64,000 nucleotides of DNA, taken from the NCBI RefSeq assembly GCF_004359215.1, contig NW_027152029.1, positions 330,618 through 394,617 on the forward strand. The letters are read 5' to 3'. Shown here piece by piece: positions 32,082 to 44,191 of the stretch. Origin of the DNA: Bremia lactucae (lineage: Eukaryota; Oomycota; Peronosporomycetes; Peronosporales; Peronosporaceae). Position numbers and translations under genes: made by a program. Position 1 is the stretch's first letter. The number at the start of each line of letters is the position of its first letter. The notes below the pieces were generated by a model. It saw only the letters and a list, made by a program, of their open reading frames with translations. It was not told the DNA's origin and ran no database searches.

Positions 32082-33054
32082 TTGTACTCCCCAGCCTGGC
32101 AGTCTTCGAAGACAAATCCCTTATATAAAGATTTGATCGAATTGAAGGATGCATTTCCTGAATCCCTACCGTGCGAGTTGCCTAAGAATAAATGCACTCG
32201 ATACGAAATCGATATGATTCCAGGTCCGAATTACTGTGTCATGAACCAGTGGCCATTGCCTCGTGAACTAGTAAAAGCGATCGACGAATTCTTTGCCAAT
32301 CGCTTAGCAGCGGGCCATATGAGGGAGACGACCTCCCAACATAGCTCTCTGACCTTCTGTGCGCGTAAAGCAACAGGAGGATGGCGGATTGTGCATGCGT
32401 TTAATTTATTGAACGCTGCAACGGTACCGGCTCAAACGCCGATACCACGAAAAGACGTAATTATAGATGATATGTCAAAAAGTTCTATTTCGTCAATAAA
32501 TTGGATGGATGAATTCTATCAGATCCTTATGCGTGAACAAGATATCCCGTTCATCACAGTAAGAACACCAAGCGGAATGCTATGTGAGTGGCTAGTTATG
32601 TCACAGGGACTTAGTAATGCCCCTGCGACATTTAATAGATGTGTAACCAATCTGTTGAGATCGGTGCGGGATTTCGCACCATTTTAATGACGTCTTCGTT
32701 CATAGCAGAGCCATTACGGAAAGCCGGACGTTGGAATACGTCCGAAAGATTCTTGCACCGATGCGTAAGCATAAGTTTTACGCAAGTCTCAAGAAGTGTA
32801 TATTCGCCGCAAGTAAACACCACTTCTTGGGTGCATCGTGGGTACGCCATGATCCGAAAAAGATTAAGGCAATCACCGACTGGCCAATGCCAGTCGATGT
32901 AAAAGGACTTCGAAACTTCATCGGCTTAGCGGCGGAATTACAAAGGTATTCCCGCAATTATGCCGAAATGACAGTACATATATCTTCATTGTTGGAGAGA
33001 ATTTTAAGGTGGCCATGGAAGGCTGATTGTCAGCTTTTCTTTGAGGGTATCTAG
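32082..33054 (+). pseudogene. Reverse transcriptase, E3
   Basis: 32082-32687 covers the RT entry (YEIDMIPGPNYCVMNQWPLP), FCARKATGGWRIVHAFNLLN and MLCEWLVMSQGLSNAPATFN. At the catalytic box (about 32685) the reading is HFNDVF in place of YFDDVF and the frame is lost. The thumb resumes at 32731-33054. Catalytically dead. Confidence 0.8.
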
Positions 33055-33700
33055 CAAAGCTTGAGGCAATCGCCAATCCTGGCGATTGCTAACCAAAACA
33101 GACCATTTCAAATGGTCTGTGACGCCAGCGATTTTGCAATCGGCTGTGCGTTAATGCAATACGACACAGACGGCGCAGAGCGTCGTCTGTCATTTATCGC
33201 GTCAGTTGTAACCAGCTGAACAAAATTATCCAGTGCATAACAAGAACTCCTTGCCATTAAATATGTCGGCCGTAAACAGTCCACACCTCTTGCAAAGGAT
33301 GGCGAGATCGTTGTCTTTCTTCGCGGAGTACAACTTCTCCGTAGAATATAATTCACGACGACTTATCATCGTCGCTGATGCTCTTTCGCGCCGGACCCAT
33401 TTTTGAGCCGGCTTCGCAAAACAACAGTGAGGATAAGCCCACTGTTGCAACAATAAGTGTTCCATCACCAACATTACTTGACGACGTTAGAGGAGCTTAT
33501 CAAAAAGATAAAGCTCTTCAAGGGCTGATTGATTATCTTAGAAATCCATCCCAACAATCGTTGAAAGGATTGGCGAAATTGTACCGATCCTCAGCAGATC
33601 GATACACAACACGCAATGGTTTACTGTATGCACGGGCATTGCTAGCGACCCACCTCGTGTCGTCATCCCTACCCATAATGATTTGTTTGTACGCATAATG
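33055..33700 (+). pseudogene. RNase H and pre-integrase spacer, E3
   Basis: Short broken pieces: VCDASDFAIGCALMQYDTDG near 33118-33175, ADALSRRTHF near 33378, and a spacer open at 33378-33698 (LYRSSADRYTTRNGLLYARA). The middle of RNase H is deleted relative to E2. Confidence 0.7.
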
Positions 33701-34420
33701 TATGGGCGTCACGATGCTCCAATAAATGAGCATCGTGAACGTGAGAAGACTTATCTCACGGTAAGTTGCGACTTCTATGGGCGCGCCAGTATGAGTTCGT
33801 CCGCAAGTCCATACGTGCTTGCGAAGTTTGTCAACGGGTGGAGCCCAGTGCTTCATCCCGTGCTCCGTTACAACCTCTGCCTGTTCCGGTGAGTGTTGGC
33901 AGTCCGTATCTATGGACTTCGTCTTCGGTTTTCCCGAAGACGATCACAAAACAGTGGAATCCTTGTTTTTGTAGACCGATTCAGCAAGATGGTACATCTT
34001 GCTGCAGTACTAGAGTCGATTACGGCTCCGGGTTGTGCCCGTGTATTTATCGACACGGTATTCAAACTCCATGGGCTAACACGTGAACGGGTCTCAGATC
34101 GAGGCCCCAGATTCACAGCGGAATTCTGGCAAACTGTGGTCAAATCCCTTGGAACACAGTTGAAAATGTCAACTTCTGACCATTTTGAAAATGATAATCC
34201 GACAGAACGTGCAAATTGTATCCTTGAAGAGTTAGTTCGAGAATACGTCCACTTTTTCGCAAGTTGGAGCGAGTTCTTGTCGATTGTGGAGTTTGCCATA
34301 AACAATTCAGTGCATGCTCCTAGAAGCATACATGGTTTTACGAAGCATACATGGTTTTACGAAGCATACATGGTTTTACGTGAATGGCTTACGTTATCCA
34401 CATTAACCCAGCCTGTTTAA
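33683..34420 (+). pseudogene. Integrase, E3
   Basis: CEVCQRVEPSASSRAPLQPL (zinc-binding end) at about 33815. The 33893-34420 frame then carries NSGILVFVDRFSKMVHLAAV, FIDTVFKLHGLTRERVSDRG and PTERANCILEELVREYVHFF (region of the catalytic Glu, usually [10 protein letters not shown]). A 19-nt triplication at 34323-34379 disrupts the end. Confidence 0.75.
34323..34379. repeat. 19-nt tandem repeat, three copies
   Basis: Unit GAAGCATACATGGTTTTAC repeated three times without mismatch at the end of the E3 integrase core. Confidence 0.9.
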
Positions 34421-34977
34421 AAGTGGCTTTATTTCAAGGGGGGGACTCGCTTGAGCAAAGTACCTTCTAGGTCTTGCTCATCACGCATTGACCGTAGGGT
34501 CAACGCGAATGATAACAATGTTGATTCAGTCAACATTGAAGTGGACAAACTCAGTAGTAACAAAAATGCTATTATTGACTTTGATAACGATGCCGAAATA
34601 CACCGCATCGATGACAATGATGTTAGTCAGAACAAAATGCTCTCACTAATGAGGAGAATGAAATCTTCGCAGTGCGCACCGGTCGCACTGACGATAAAAA
34701 AAACTGAGCCTGCAGGTGAATACCTGCTGGCTTTTCGTACAGGATTTCAACGCAGATGCGGTGGACTGACAGAAACGGAACTCTGACAAAAATGGAAGTG
34801 CAAACATTCTTCATTTAATGTCAACGACCTAGTCCTACTGTCTACGGTAAACCTACCAAAAAATGTAATGACGAATGTAGGCAGTAATAAAGCGCAGGTA
34901 TATCGGCCCGTTTCGTGTACTACATCGCCAAGGCAATGCTTACACGATCGGGCTGCCTCGTAGTATGTGTACGCATC

Positions 34978-36301
34978 CTACGGTTTATGTTGGGCGCCTC
35001 CGCTTGTGCCATCAGAACGAGGCTTCTTCCGATTCCGGATTACACCGGAACGGCCAAGGGCATCCGCCAAAGCCTTTTTGTCTTGGCACCGAGTCTGATT
35101 ATCTTGAACCAGACGATCCACTCTTTCCTCCAAGGAAGATATCTTCTGACGAGCTGTCACCAGCTCGTTTGAAGGAACTGATGTGTCCTTTCATTCGCCA
35201 ATTGACCAGTCGCAATTTGCGTACAAATTTTTAATTGGTCACGATAAACATTATCGACCGTCATCGCAAACTCGAGGCGACGGGATCGCTCGTGATCAAT
35301 GACCTCCCGAAAATAATGGAGGGTGTGATCCAAATCACGATGTTGACTCGGGTTTGTAGAACGAGGCGAACCCGATTTTCCCTCCCCATCGACATTGACG
35401 GGTTCGAGTGGTGAAAAGCGTTTTCTTGTTGAACGCATCTCGAACCACGGTGAGGTGAGAGGAATTCGAGTTATACAAGCTGACCCGTTCGTTAACGAGG
35501 ATATCCACCCTCGCGTGATAGTTGGGAGCCTCGTTCCCAACTGATAATGGTCGTTCCGGGTCGTTCGACAGCACGACGAGACCCATCCTCCTCGACAGAG
35601 GGTCCAATCAGAAAACGAGCGCTTCGCGCGCTCATAAAAGGATTGGAGGTTCTCAATCCCTCCGTGCATCTCACAAGAGATAAGCGTCCTCTAATGAGGA
35701 TCCTTAAGGGAGTGTGCCTCTTTAGGGGCATGACCTGCACCATAAAAACAGCATTGACATGAATCCCTCCGCGAGAGTCAAGGAACCCTGACTCTTTAGA
35801 CAAGCGGTCCAGCTTGTAGCGTGCACCGACTACGGTCCGTTTTTATTAATCGTTCACGGAAAACACCCAGTTTGTCAAGCCAGACCTCGCGGCCGATGCG
35901 TTGCACATTCTGTACAAATCCTACCCAAGCTTGGAACAAAGGAGTGACATCCTTCGCCTGCTTACAAGTGTACCACCGATGCCGGAATAAGGCATCGATG
36001 CAGAATTCCGTTTCATCCTCACCAGGACGAGTGGATGAGTCGAACAACCGGATATTATATCGATCGTTGGTCATACCAGACTAACAAGTTAGGTTGCTCT
36101 AGAGGGCAACAAAGGCTTTTTTTCGGGAACAAACGGCAAAGTAGTGCGGTCCCTCTCCCAATGGTTCATGTTAACGTTAACGCCAACATTACTTTCGGAG
36201 CGATTCCTAAAATCACTTCGTCCCTGGTGACGCATACTAGCACCACCAGTAGTATGCTGATCGAAGCGGCCTTGACGATTGCTTCGTTCCTGGTGAGGCA
36301 T
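34978..36301 (-). pseudogene. Antisense ORF remnants of E3
   Basis: Minus-strand frames opposite to E3 pol. 36089-36301 is an Arg/Asn-rich start ending VPEKKPLLPSRAT (E2: APEKKPWLLPERLV). 35796-36074 reads CIDALFRHRWYTCKQAKDVT, LFQAWVGFVQNVQRIGREVW and LDKLGVFR, matching E2 AFIRNVKDIGREAWLQKL. 35157-35669 and 34978-35160 are charged, helix-rich frames (DHTLHYFREVIDHERSRRLE). The order agrees with the E2 antisense frame, so the protein was once shared, though diverged. No known domain. Confidence 0.5.
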
Positions 36302-36302
36302 T

Positions 36303-36825
36303 CTGACATTAACAGAGTAATAATCCTACTGATCCTGGTGTAGTAGTGGTACGCAACTCACTCTAGGACCGGCAGGTCGCGGGTTCGATATCCGGGGCCG
36401 ACAAATCCTCCAAAGTATAATGGTAGGTGGTCTTGTCCTGTGCACCAAAAAGGTGTATATGATTAGAAATTCAAAAATTAACTAATTATCAATTGAAGGG
36501 CAAGTCCGGTGTAACACACCGGAGTTATCATCCTGGTGACGCATGCTGACATCATCCGAGTTGTAAGTGACTGTGGAGTCATCATCAGATGACTCCCCAC
36601 CAAAGAGGTCCGACGTGTCGAACAACCACGTCATCACCTCTTTGGTTGTCACGTTAGAACCCTAAAGTTTAACGGACTATGCCCCGGGTGATCCGGTGGC
36701 CTTTTCAGTAGCCACTGAGTCGGGCGATGACGCCGACTTGGACCTTAAAATTATTATCATCTTATAATTTTAGCTTAATATTTCCAATATTACCAAATCA
36801 GGTAATATTGAAGCAAAAGACAACG
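36303..36825. other. Repeat debris
   Basis: No open frame of note. 36745-36822 resembles part of the A' LTR in plus orientation (the palindromic CAATATTACC motif recurs). A weak tRNA-like B box occurs at about 36382. Confidence 0.4.
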
Positions 36826-37331
36826 TGTAACGGGGCACTTTTCGCTAGTAATGATAACAGTACTAGCCAACCTACACTGATTACAGTGAAGGCGAGGTGC
36901 CTCGAAACTTTACGTACACGACGTAGAGAGGGACGTTTCTATAAAGCTAAGGGGATAGCTTGTAGGGTCTAGACTAAGGCTTTAGAATAGAGAAAATGTA
37001 AAAGTGTATTAATATATGAAGTTTGCTCGTTACGATCTTCTATCTATTACTGATTTTATTATATTAATAACTAATTATGGCGCCTACTTGCGCACCGCAC
37101 AATCATGCTCTGTGGCGATTGGCGGGGTTACTTTAAATTAAATTAATCTAATAATTAAACTAACGTCTTACTGCGTCAATAATACCAAATTTGGTAATAT
37201 TGGAACTATTAAGTCCAATAATTAATAAAGATAACTATTTGTACTTGTTTGATTACTTCCTTTCATAGAACCAAATATTAATTATTATTCTTTTAGGAAA
37301 CAATACTTATGTAACGGGACACCCCGTTACA
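36826..37331 (-). repeat. A' family LTR (506 bp)
   Basis: Plus-strand reading begins TGTAACGGGGCACTTTTCGC and ends GACACCCCGTTACA, so the LTR sense strand is minus. The right flank (TCACCCCCCTCTTAACC) is a polypurine tract on the minus strand, hence this is the 3' LTR of a minus-strand element. It shares termini, but little inner sequence, with family A. Confidence 0.7.
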
Positions 37332-37750
37332 TCACCCCCCTCTTAACCAGCAGTCACAATACTTATTATTGTGAAGTGACAGAGAAATTTTGTTATGCCT
37401 TTCCCTATAGTTTTTGTATTATTGTTTTTTTAATGATTTTTTTTAATTTTAACGCATTAGTGATTTTTTTCAAAAATCAATTCGTTTGCGCATGTCGACT
37501 AATTAGTCCGTGCGCGTAGCCGTGAGGCCGCTAAGCTGGCAGCTGCACGTATCCGTGCAGCTGCTATAATGCAAATGTTTCAGTAGACGCTAATGCGTCT
37601 ACTGTGGGGAATAAGTCACCTCCTTCTCCCATTGGAGATGACTACAATATGTCACCTGCTACGCCAATTGTAAATGGCCTTTTGGTTTAGCCCAACATCC
37701 TCCCCATCTGTATATAATAAAAACGTCATGTAATATATTTTCACTGTATG
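37332..37750. other. 3' internal remnant of an A' element
   Basis: Follows the A' 3' LTR. On the plus strand (antisense to that element) short stretches read REAAKLAAARIRAAAIMQMF and GDDYNMSPATPIVNG with stops between, resembling in composition the start of the antisense frames of families A and B. It is cut at 37750 by the E2 LTR. Confidence 0.4.
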
Positions 37751-38199
37751 TGTAACGAAGGGTATCGTTTATAGAAAATAACACTTGAAGGTTTTTAATT
37801 ATTATATTATCTAACAGGTAGATAATATTTGAAGGATATTTCTTTAAATAGTAATGTTTAGAAGTCTTATCCATAAATAGATATAGGTTATTATATCTAT
37901 TTATCCGCAGACTAATCAACTGTAGATGTAAACAAAAGAGAGACAGATAAGATAAGATAAGATCTCAATTGCATGGCTTAGTATTAGTTTATAATTAAGT
38001 TAGAGTTAACAGATAGAAAGAAGAGTTACTTATTTATATTAATCCAGTTCTCATTCTCATTCTCAAGCTAGTTGCCTTAAAGAGAAGTCTTCCTTTGCAC
38101 GTACTAGTGCACGTGAAATAACGTAAGGCACCACTCGCAACTGAAGCAGTGCGAAGTGGACTTGTACTGAAGCAGTACAAGTCGTAGTGCCCCGTTACA
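37751..38199 (+). repeat. E2 5' LTR
   Basis: 449 bp from TGTAACGAAGGGTATCG to CCCCGTTACA. Its middle resembles the E3 5' LTR and the solo LTR at 14619, unlike the E2 3' LTR. Confidence 0.85.
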
Positions 38200-38201
38200 C
38201 C

Positions 38202-38216
38202 TGGTAGCACTCTTTA
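38202..38216 (+). other. E2 primer-binding site
   Basis: TGGTAGCACTCTTTA two bases after the 5' LTR, at the same place and with the same first nine bases as in E1. Confidence 0.6.
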
Positions 38217-38249
38217 GTCGGTCCAAAGACCACATTTCCTTTATCTAAC

Positions 38250-39374
38250 ATGGACATGTTAGATGATAGTGGGAATACGCATCACGTTTCGCTTGAAAGC
38301 TACTCCTTTGTAAGTGACATAGAGAGGAGTGCGGTCGAACGAATGAGTTCGACCGTAGGATACGATGCCATCATGGCAATGCTGTCCAATTTGGACAGAG
38401 ATGCCCTCCATTCAGCCATCGCCAAGTTCATACAACATGAACTTGACGAGATGAAGTAGAAGGTAGCCTTGCTGAATCAACAAGGCTCTTAACAGGCAGA
38501 ACTGTTGAGGTTACAACAGGTACAGACCCCTGTACCTGGGATGACGCAAGCGCGTCGTTCCGAAACCTTAAAGATTGACATCTCTAAGTATTGGGGAGTC
38601 GAAGAAGACTCCCTCTTGAGATAGTTTGTCGAGTTGGACGATGCCATAAGGGCACGTCACATCACCGACGAGCAAATGCAAGTCGCATTTGCTCAATCAA
38701 ATTTGGCAGGTCGTGCCAAAACTTGGGCATTGGGCCTTAAGTTGCGCGACCCATATGTCTTTGGGTCGCTAGAGGTTTTTAAAACCCGACTCAAACAGAC
38801 GTTTGAGCCACCAAGGGCTGAGTTCAGAGCTCGTTCAGAGCTTCTGAAACTTAAGCAAGGCAAGCGTGATGTGCACGCATATGCCCAGCACATACGACTC
38901 TTAGCGAGTTGTATTACCAATAACCCAGTCCATGAACACACGTTGATTACGGTGTTCATGCAAGGTCTTACGGATGGTCCCGTAAAGACCCACCTGTTCC
39001 GCTTGGAACTGGATACGCTTGAAGAAGCAATATCCGTAGCGGAACAGGAGGACTTTAGCTTGAGACAGGCTCAAGCAAGTTCGTCATCATATCGTCCACC
39101 TAGACGACACGAACTAGGAGGTCCAGAACCCATGGACCTTTCCTATGTCGAAAGCGAGAAACCTCGCTTTTCGAATAATAAGCGATCGCAGAAATGCCAT
39201 CGCTGCCAAAAATTGGGACATTACGCTCATGAGTGTAGTGCCCCACGTCCAGCACCAAAAGGTACTGAACGTAATTTTGGATCGTATGCCAAAAAGGGCA
39301 ACGGTCGCGGATCCGACGTTGTTGCGAAATCGCAACAGCGAGGCGGACCGCCAAAAAATGGACGGGGTCAGTAG
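38250..39374 (+). pseudogene. Gag with zinc knuckle, E2
   Basis: MDMLDDSGNTHHVSLESYSF at 38250, an in-frame stop after ELDEMK at 38458, then a frame break. From 38634 a 246-residue open stretch holds the capsid-like domain (QSNLAGRAKTWALGLKLRDP, RSELLKLKQGKRDVHAYAQH, ITVFMQGLTDGPVKTHLFRL), PMDLSYVESEKPRF and the knuckle CHRCQKLGHYAHEC. This is the best-preserved gag in the window. Confidence 0.9.
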
Positions 39375-39424
39375 GGGCGCAACGCCCTACTGATCCAGCA
39401 ACCTCAAGAGAATTTGCAAATCTC

Positions 39425-39953
39425 TTGACAAAAGTTGCTCCAGACACACAATCATTATGTGTCTCTGCACCTGGTGATGAGGTATCCCTCATCACCTTGA
39501 AGTTGAAAGTGACAAATGATTTGTCACTCAGAGCCCTAGTGGACTGCGGAGCGTCGAATAACTTTATTCGTCGCCAGTCACTAGAGGGTCGTAGGCTCAA
39601 ATATATTGAGCGCGACATCCCTCCAACGAAGATGGTGCGTCTAGCGACAGGCGCATCGATAACAGTAATGAAACGCGTAGTGAAATTTTACAACTCGTTT
39701 CAAGATTCACAGTACGATGATGAATTTCATCGTACTGGATTTAGATGACAAATTTGATGTCATTCTAGATTTGCCTTGGTTCAGAAAATATGAGCCAAGA
39801 ATCAGCTGGCAGCATCGATCCGTAAAAATGCCTGCTACTTGTTCATCAGATAACCATCTGATGAACGTCTTGGAGCGCCGACTAGCGTGTGGATGTACTG
39901 CGAGTGAGTGCGATGGCCTCACTTGTGGTACGGTGGTTAGCACGACTGCATAA
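39425..39953 (+). pseudogene. Retropepsin-like protease and linker, E2
   Basis: ALVDCGASNNFIRRQSLEGR (active site D-C-G-A-S), LATGASITVMKRVVKFYNSF, a one-base frame change near 39717, then DDKFDVILDLPWFRKYEPRI and the Cys-rich linker CGCTASECDGLTCGTVVSTT. Essentially complete apart from the frame change. Confidence 0.8.
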
Positions 39954-40612
39954 GATCACAGTGTGATTACTAATCACACTGTGGAGTCAGCTGCCGGCGG
40001 CTGTCGCGAATGCACAGGCAGCGCCGAAGGTCCACCACTCGAATAAGTCGAGTGAATTGAGACATGAATGTACGCCTAGCGAGCGACATTCAAGGAAGAT
40101 ACCGGTTACCCAAAATGGACAACACGATGATCCTAAGTTTGGTAGAGAGTCGACCGTATAGGACCCGACTGTGATAGCGCAATCACATTCGGAAGACGTT
40201 GAGGGAATAATTCCCCGCGTACTTGAGGAGGAATCTCCTCAAATAGTTAATGCTAAAGTGACTAGACTTCAACTTCCCGAGGGATTAATCCCTCGGCAGC
40301 CTGTATAAAAGAGGTCCCAGGAAGAAACTGAGACATTGAATGTCTTGGTTAAAGACGGGTCAGGAGTAGGCGCTCGTACTCTTGAACTGTATGCGCCTCC
40401 GAAGTTAACCTCGGAGATAACTCAATACCAACCCTAGAACCTATGTTGTTCTTGAGAGATCTGCATAGTGGTAAATTCAAGCAGATCTGCGTACTCGTCA
40501 GAGTAGACAAATACGTAAACGATATTCGGTCAGCGCCAATTTTTTGTAGAGAACGAACGGGTTCTCAGCAGCTCATCGATGGACGAAATTGTCCTCGATG
40601 TGAAGACTCGGA

Positions 40613-41486
40613 TTGACAGAAATACTACTCAATCCTGGGAGTCACTTAAAGACAAATCCTTTATACAAGGATTTAATTAAATTCAGGGATGTATTCCCTG
40701 AAACAGTTTCATGCGAGTTGCCTACAGATAAACGCACTCGACATGAGATCGAGCTCAAACCGGGCTCGAAGTACTGTGTCATGAAGCAGTGGACACTGCC
40801 TCGTGAACAAGTACTTGCGATCGTATAAATTCTTGATCGATCGACTAAAAGCGGGCCATGTAAGGAAGTCAACTTTTTTTTTCTCTAAATAGCTCTCCAA
40901 CCTTCTGTGTGCGAAAGGCCACAGGAGGGTGGCGGATAGTGCACATATTCAATAAACTGAATGCTGCAATGGTACCGGCTCAATCGCCGATACCTAGAAA
41001 AGACGTAATCATAGGTGGTGTGTCTAAGAGTACGACGTACAGGTCGGTTTCTAAGTAGCTAAGGGTAAATCCTTAGGCGTGAACGGGACATCCCGTGCAC
41101 AGCAGTGAGCACTCCCAGTGGGATGCTCTGGGAATGGCTAGTGATGCCCCAGGGGCTTGGTAACGCCCCTGCAACATTCAACAGATGCGTAACAAATCTA
41201 TGAAGACCGGTGCGAGAATTCGCACCGAGTTATTTCGACGATGTATTCATCCATAGCCGGGCCACGGACGGTAAGACGGACGTGAAAGTTCATGAAACTC
41301 TCGTTCGTCAGGTTCTTGCACTTATGCGAAAGCACAAGTTGTACGCAAATCTCAAGAAGTGAATATTCTCTGCAAGCGAAATACCTTATATTGGGTGCAT
41401 CGTCGGTAATCACGGCGTGCGCCCTGATCCCGAATAGATCAAGGAAATTACCAACTGGCCAGTTCCAGCGATGTCGGGGGACTTAG
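40613..41486 (+). pseudogene. Reverse transcriptase, E2
   Basis: RT entry motif HEIELKPGSKYCVMKQWTLP near 40735-40800, a gap of broken frames around 40830-41060, then [20 protein letters not shown] and SYFDDVFIHSR at about 41228-41262 in another frame. The YFDD catalytic box is intact at the base level. The thumb is disrupted up to 41580. Confidence 0.75.
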
Positions 41487-41633
41487 AAAGTTCCTTGGGC
41501 TTGCGGCGTACATGCACTAGTACTCAGGCAATTATGCCAAGATTACAGCTCATCTTTCTCGTCTTCTGAAAAAGACGAGAAATGGTTATGGAACGCTGAT
41601 TGTCAGCGTTCCTTTGAGGGCATCAAGCAAAGC

Positions 41634-42060
41634 TTGACGCAATCACCTATCTTGACGATTGCAGATCAAGACAGACCATTCCATGTGGTCTGTAACGCCA
41701 GCGTTTTCGCAATCGGCTGTGCGTTAATGAAATACAATCCGGACGGTGCGGAGCGTATCGTCTGTTACCAATCGCGTCAGCTGCAACCAGCTGAACGCAA
41801 TTACCCAGTGCATGACAAGGAACTCCTTTCCATGAAACATGCACTGGCTAAATTTAGGGTCTATCTCCTCGGAGATAGACCGTTCATCGTATATACGGAC
41901 CATGCGTCATTGCGCACGGCCGTAAACAGCCCACACCTCTCGCAAAGAATGGTACGGTGGCTAACCTTCTTCGCGGAGTATAATTCCCAGTGGAATATAA
42001 CCCAGGACGACTAATTGTCGTCGCGGATGCATTGTCACGCCGACTCGAATTTGATCCGGC
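41634..42060 (+). pseudogene. RNase H, E2
   Basis: RPFHVVCNASVFAIGCALMK (Asn in place of the catalytic Asp), NYPVHDKELLSMKHALAKFR, FIVYTDHASLRTAVNS and QRMVRWLTFFAEYNSQWNIT. A frame break follows at about 41990, before VVADALSRR. Confidence 0.8.
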
Positions 42061-42331
42061 TGCGCACTTCAACAGTGAAAATATTCCAACTGTTGCAACA
42101 CTAATTTCAAGTGTTCCGTCGTCAACTTTATTGCTGACATAAAGAAAGCCTCCACAGAAGATAGAGACCTTCCGCGATTAATGAATCATCTAAAAAATTC
42201 ATCAAATAAATCTTTTATATAATTATTGGCTTTCTATTGATCGCCATCAGATCGATACACAACGCGCAACGGCTTATTGTACTACAGAACCGTTGCCGGC
42301 GACCCTCCACGTGTCATAGTCCCAACTCACA

Positions 42332-43009
42332 ATGATTTGCGCTTGCGCATCATGTATTAGTGCCACGATGCACCAACAAGTGAGCATCGTGGACCTGAGA
42401 AAATTTATCTCACAGTACTCGAAACTTTACTGGCCCCGCCTGTATCAGTTCGTGCGCAAGCACATTCGTACTTGCGAGGTGTGTCAGCGAGTGAAGCCTA
42501 GCCCTTCATCCCGTGCACCTCTCCAACCTCTACCACTTCCAGGAGAATGTTAACAGTCCGTATCTATGGACATCGTCTTCGGATTTCCCGAAGATGATCA
42601 CAAACAATGGAATTCTTGTTATTGTAGACAGATTCAACAAGATAGTACATCTTGCTGCAGTACCAGAGTCAATAATGGCTCCGGGCTGTGACCGTGTCTT
42701 TATCGACACGGTATTCAGACTCCACGTTTGCGCCGTGAACTGGTCTCCGATAAAGACCTACGGTTCACGGCGAAGTTTTGACAATCCGTCTTCTGATCTC
42801 TCGGAGCACGGCTGATGTCAACTTCTGATCATCCGGAGACAGATGGCCAGACGGAACGCGTCAATCGCGTCCTCGAAGAGAATCTTCGAGGTTACGTCCA
42901 ATCGTATCCGAAATGGAGCGAGTTTTTACCGATGGTCGAAATCGCCATCACAATTCGGCGCATGCTTCTACAACGCATACCAACCCATTTAAGGGATCCT
43001 CTAGTTTAA
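42332..43009 (+). pseudogene. Integrase, E2
   Basis: The zinc-binding end (FVRKHIRTCEVCQRVKPSPS) is at 42332-42553. Core pieces follow in shifted frames (VDRFNKIVHLAAVPESIMAP), and [20 protein letters not shown] at 42815 carries the region of the catalytic Glu. Two or more frameshifts separate them. Confidence 0.8.
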
Positions 43010-43246
43010 GGGGGGGTGGAATCGCCCGAGCAAAGCCAGTTTTGGATCACGCTCATCACGCATCGAAAATACCGACGACGCGAATGATGTCGATGTCCAA
43101 GCAATCGACATCTATAAAGAGAAACTCAGCAATAGTGATGACACTTTTGATCCCAACAAAATAAATAGCACCAGCGAGGAATTTCGCTAATGAAGAGAAA
43201 GATGCCATGACAGTGCGCACAAAGCGCACTGAAAAAGACAAAACAA

Positions 43247-44191
43247 ATGAGTCAGCATAGATTTTTTTTGCAGGGTCGAGAAGCAGTAGTCTGTTTCGTA
43301 CAGAATTCCGTTGCTAACGCAGTGGACCGGCAGAAACGGAACGCAGACAAACATGGACGAGCAAATGTTCTTTCATTTAGAATTAAAAATCTAGTACTGA
43401 TGTCTACGGTGAATTTACCTAAGCATGTAGTCACTAATGTGGGTAGGAGAAAACTACTACCCAAGTTCATTGGGCGATTTCGTGTACTGCATCGCAGAGG
43501 CAATGCGTACACAATGGAATTGCCACGAAGGATGCGAACCCATTCTACGTTTTACGTTAGTCGGCTCCACCCCTATCATCAGTACGCGGTTTCTTCCGAG
43601 GACGGATCTGACCACTTCTTTCAAGAATCCCCGAAAGATTTTTGAAATCACGAACCGGACTCTAATGTTGAGTGTGGAGAATTTCATGCCGAATTCAAAT
43701 TTCCTCTAAATCGCGATGAGCAGACGACAGCTCGTCACGAAGAGCGTGATACTTCCGTTCGTACTCCAACATTGAGTGCGCACTTTTCGAACGGTCTTCC
43801 AACCGTTCGATACGGTAAGTCTGCACCGTCGATTCCAATGAGTGACGTTTACCGCGCTCGTGATCAAGACCCTCCTTCAATACATGGAGGAAGTGTTCGA
43901 GCTTGTCGATCTTCGACTCTAGATCCGACACATAGGTCGGAAATAATACTCCCTCCTTCACCAGAACCATTGGTGGATTCCCACGGTGGTCAACGTTTCC
44001 TTGTGGAACGCATCGTAAGCCACCGTGATGTGGAGGGGCAGCGAACGAGTTATCTTGTTCTCTGGCGCGTTATCCACGTTCGCATGACACTTGGGAGCCT
44101 CGGTCCCAGCTGGATGTTGACGTTAAGGGCCTCGTCCGTCAGTATGACGAGACCCATCCGATGGATCAGAAGGTCCATCGGATGGGTCTGA
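43247..44191 (+). pseudogene. Integrase C-terminal domain, linker and chromodomain, E2
   Basis: 43247-43645: DRQKRNADKHGRANVLSFRI, LLPKFIGRFRVLHRRGNAYT and RTHSTFYVSRLHPYHQYAVS. After a frame break a Ser/Arg/Pro linker runs from about 43690, then 43950-44090: PEPLVDSHGGQRFLVERIVS followed by HRDVEGQRTSYLVLWR, a chromodomain. The end (Y-P-P-S ... WE ... DETHPM) is read in another frame to 44160. The linker region is also open on the minus strand. Confidence 0.8.

Larger units (their letters stand above)
29204..36302 (+). mobile_element. Family A element E3, 3' LTR missing
   Basis: Plus-strand element with 5' LTR 29204-29675, PBS at 29678, gag, protease, RT, RNase H and integrase, then minus-strand antisense-ORF fragments to about 36302. 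No matching 3' LTR is found; unrelated LTR debris follows. Heavily decayed, with stops in all domains. Confidence 0.85.

Noticed and set aside
36331..36402. tRNA-like sequence with TAGTAGTGG and GGTTCGATATCC
   Set aside because: The T arm needs a wobble pair and an outer mismatch, and neither acceptor stem nor anticodon stem can be built. Chance or a very degraded remnant.
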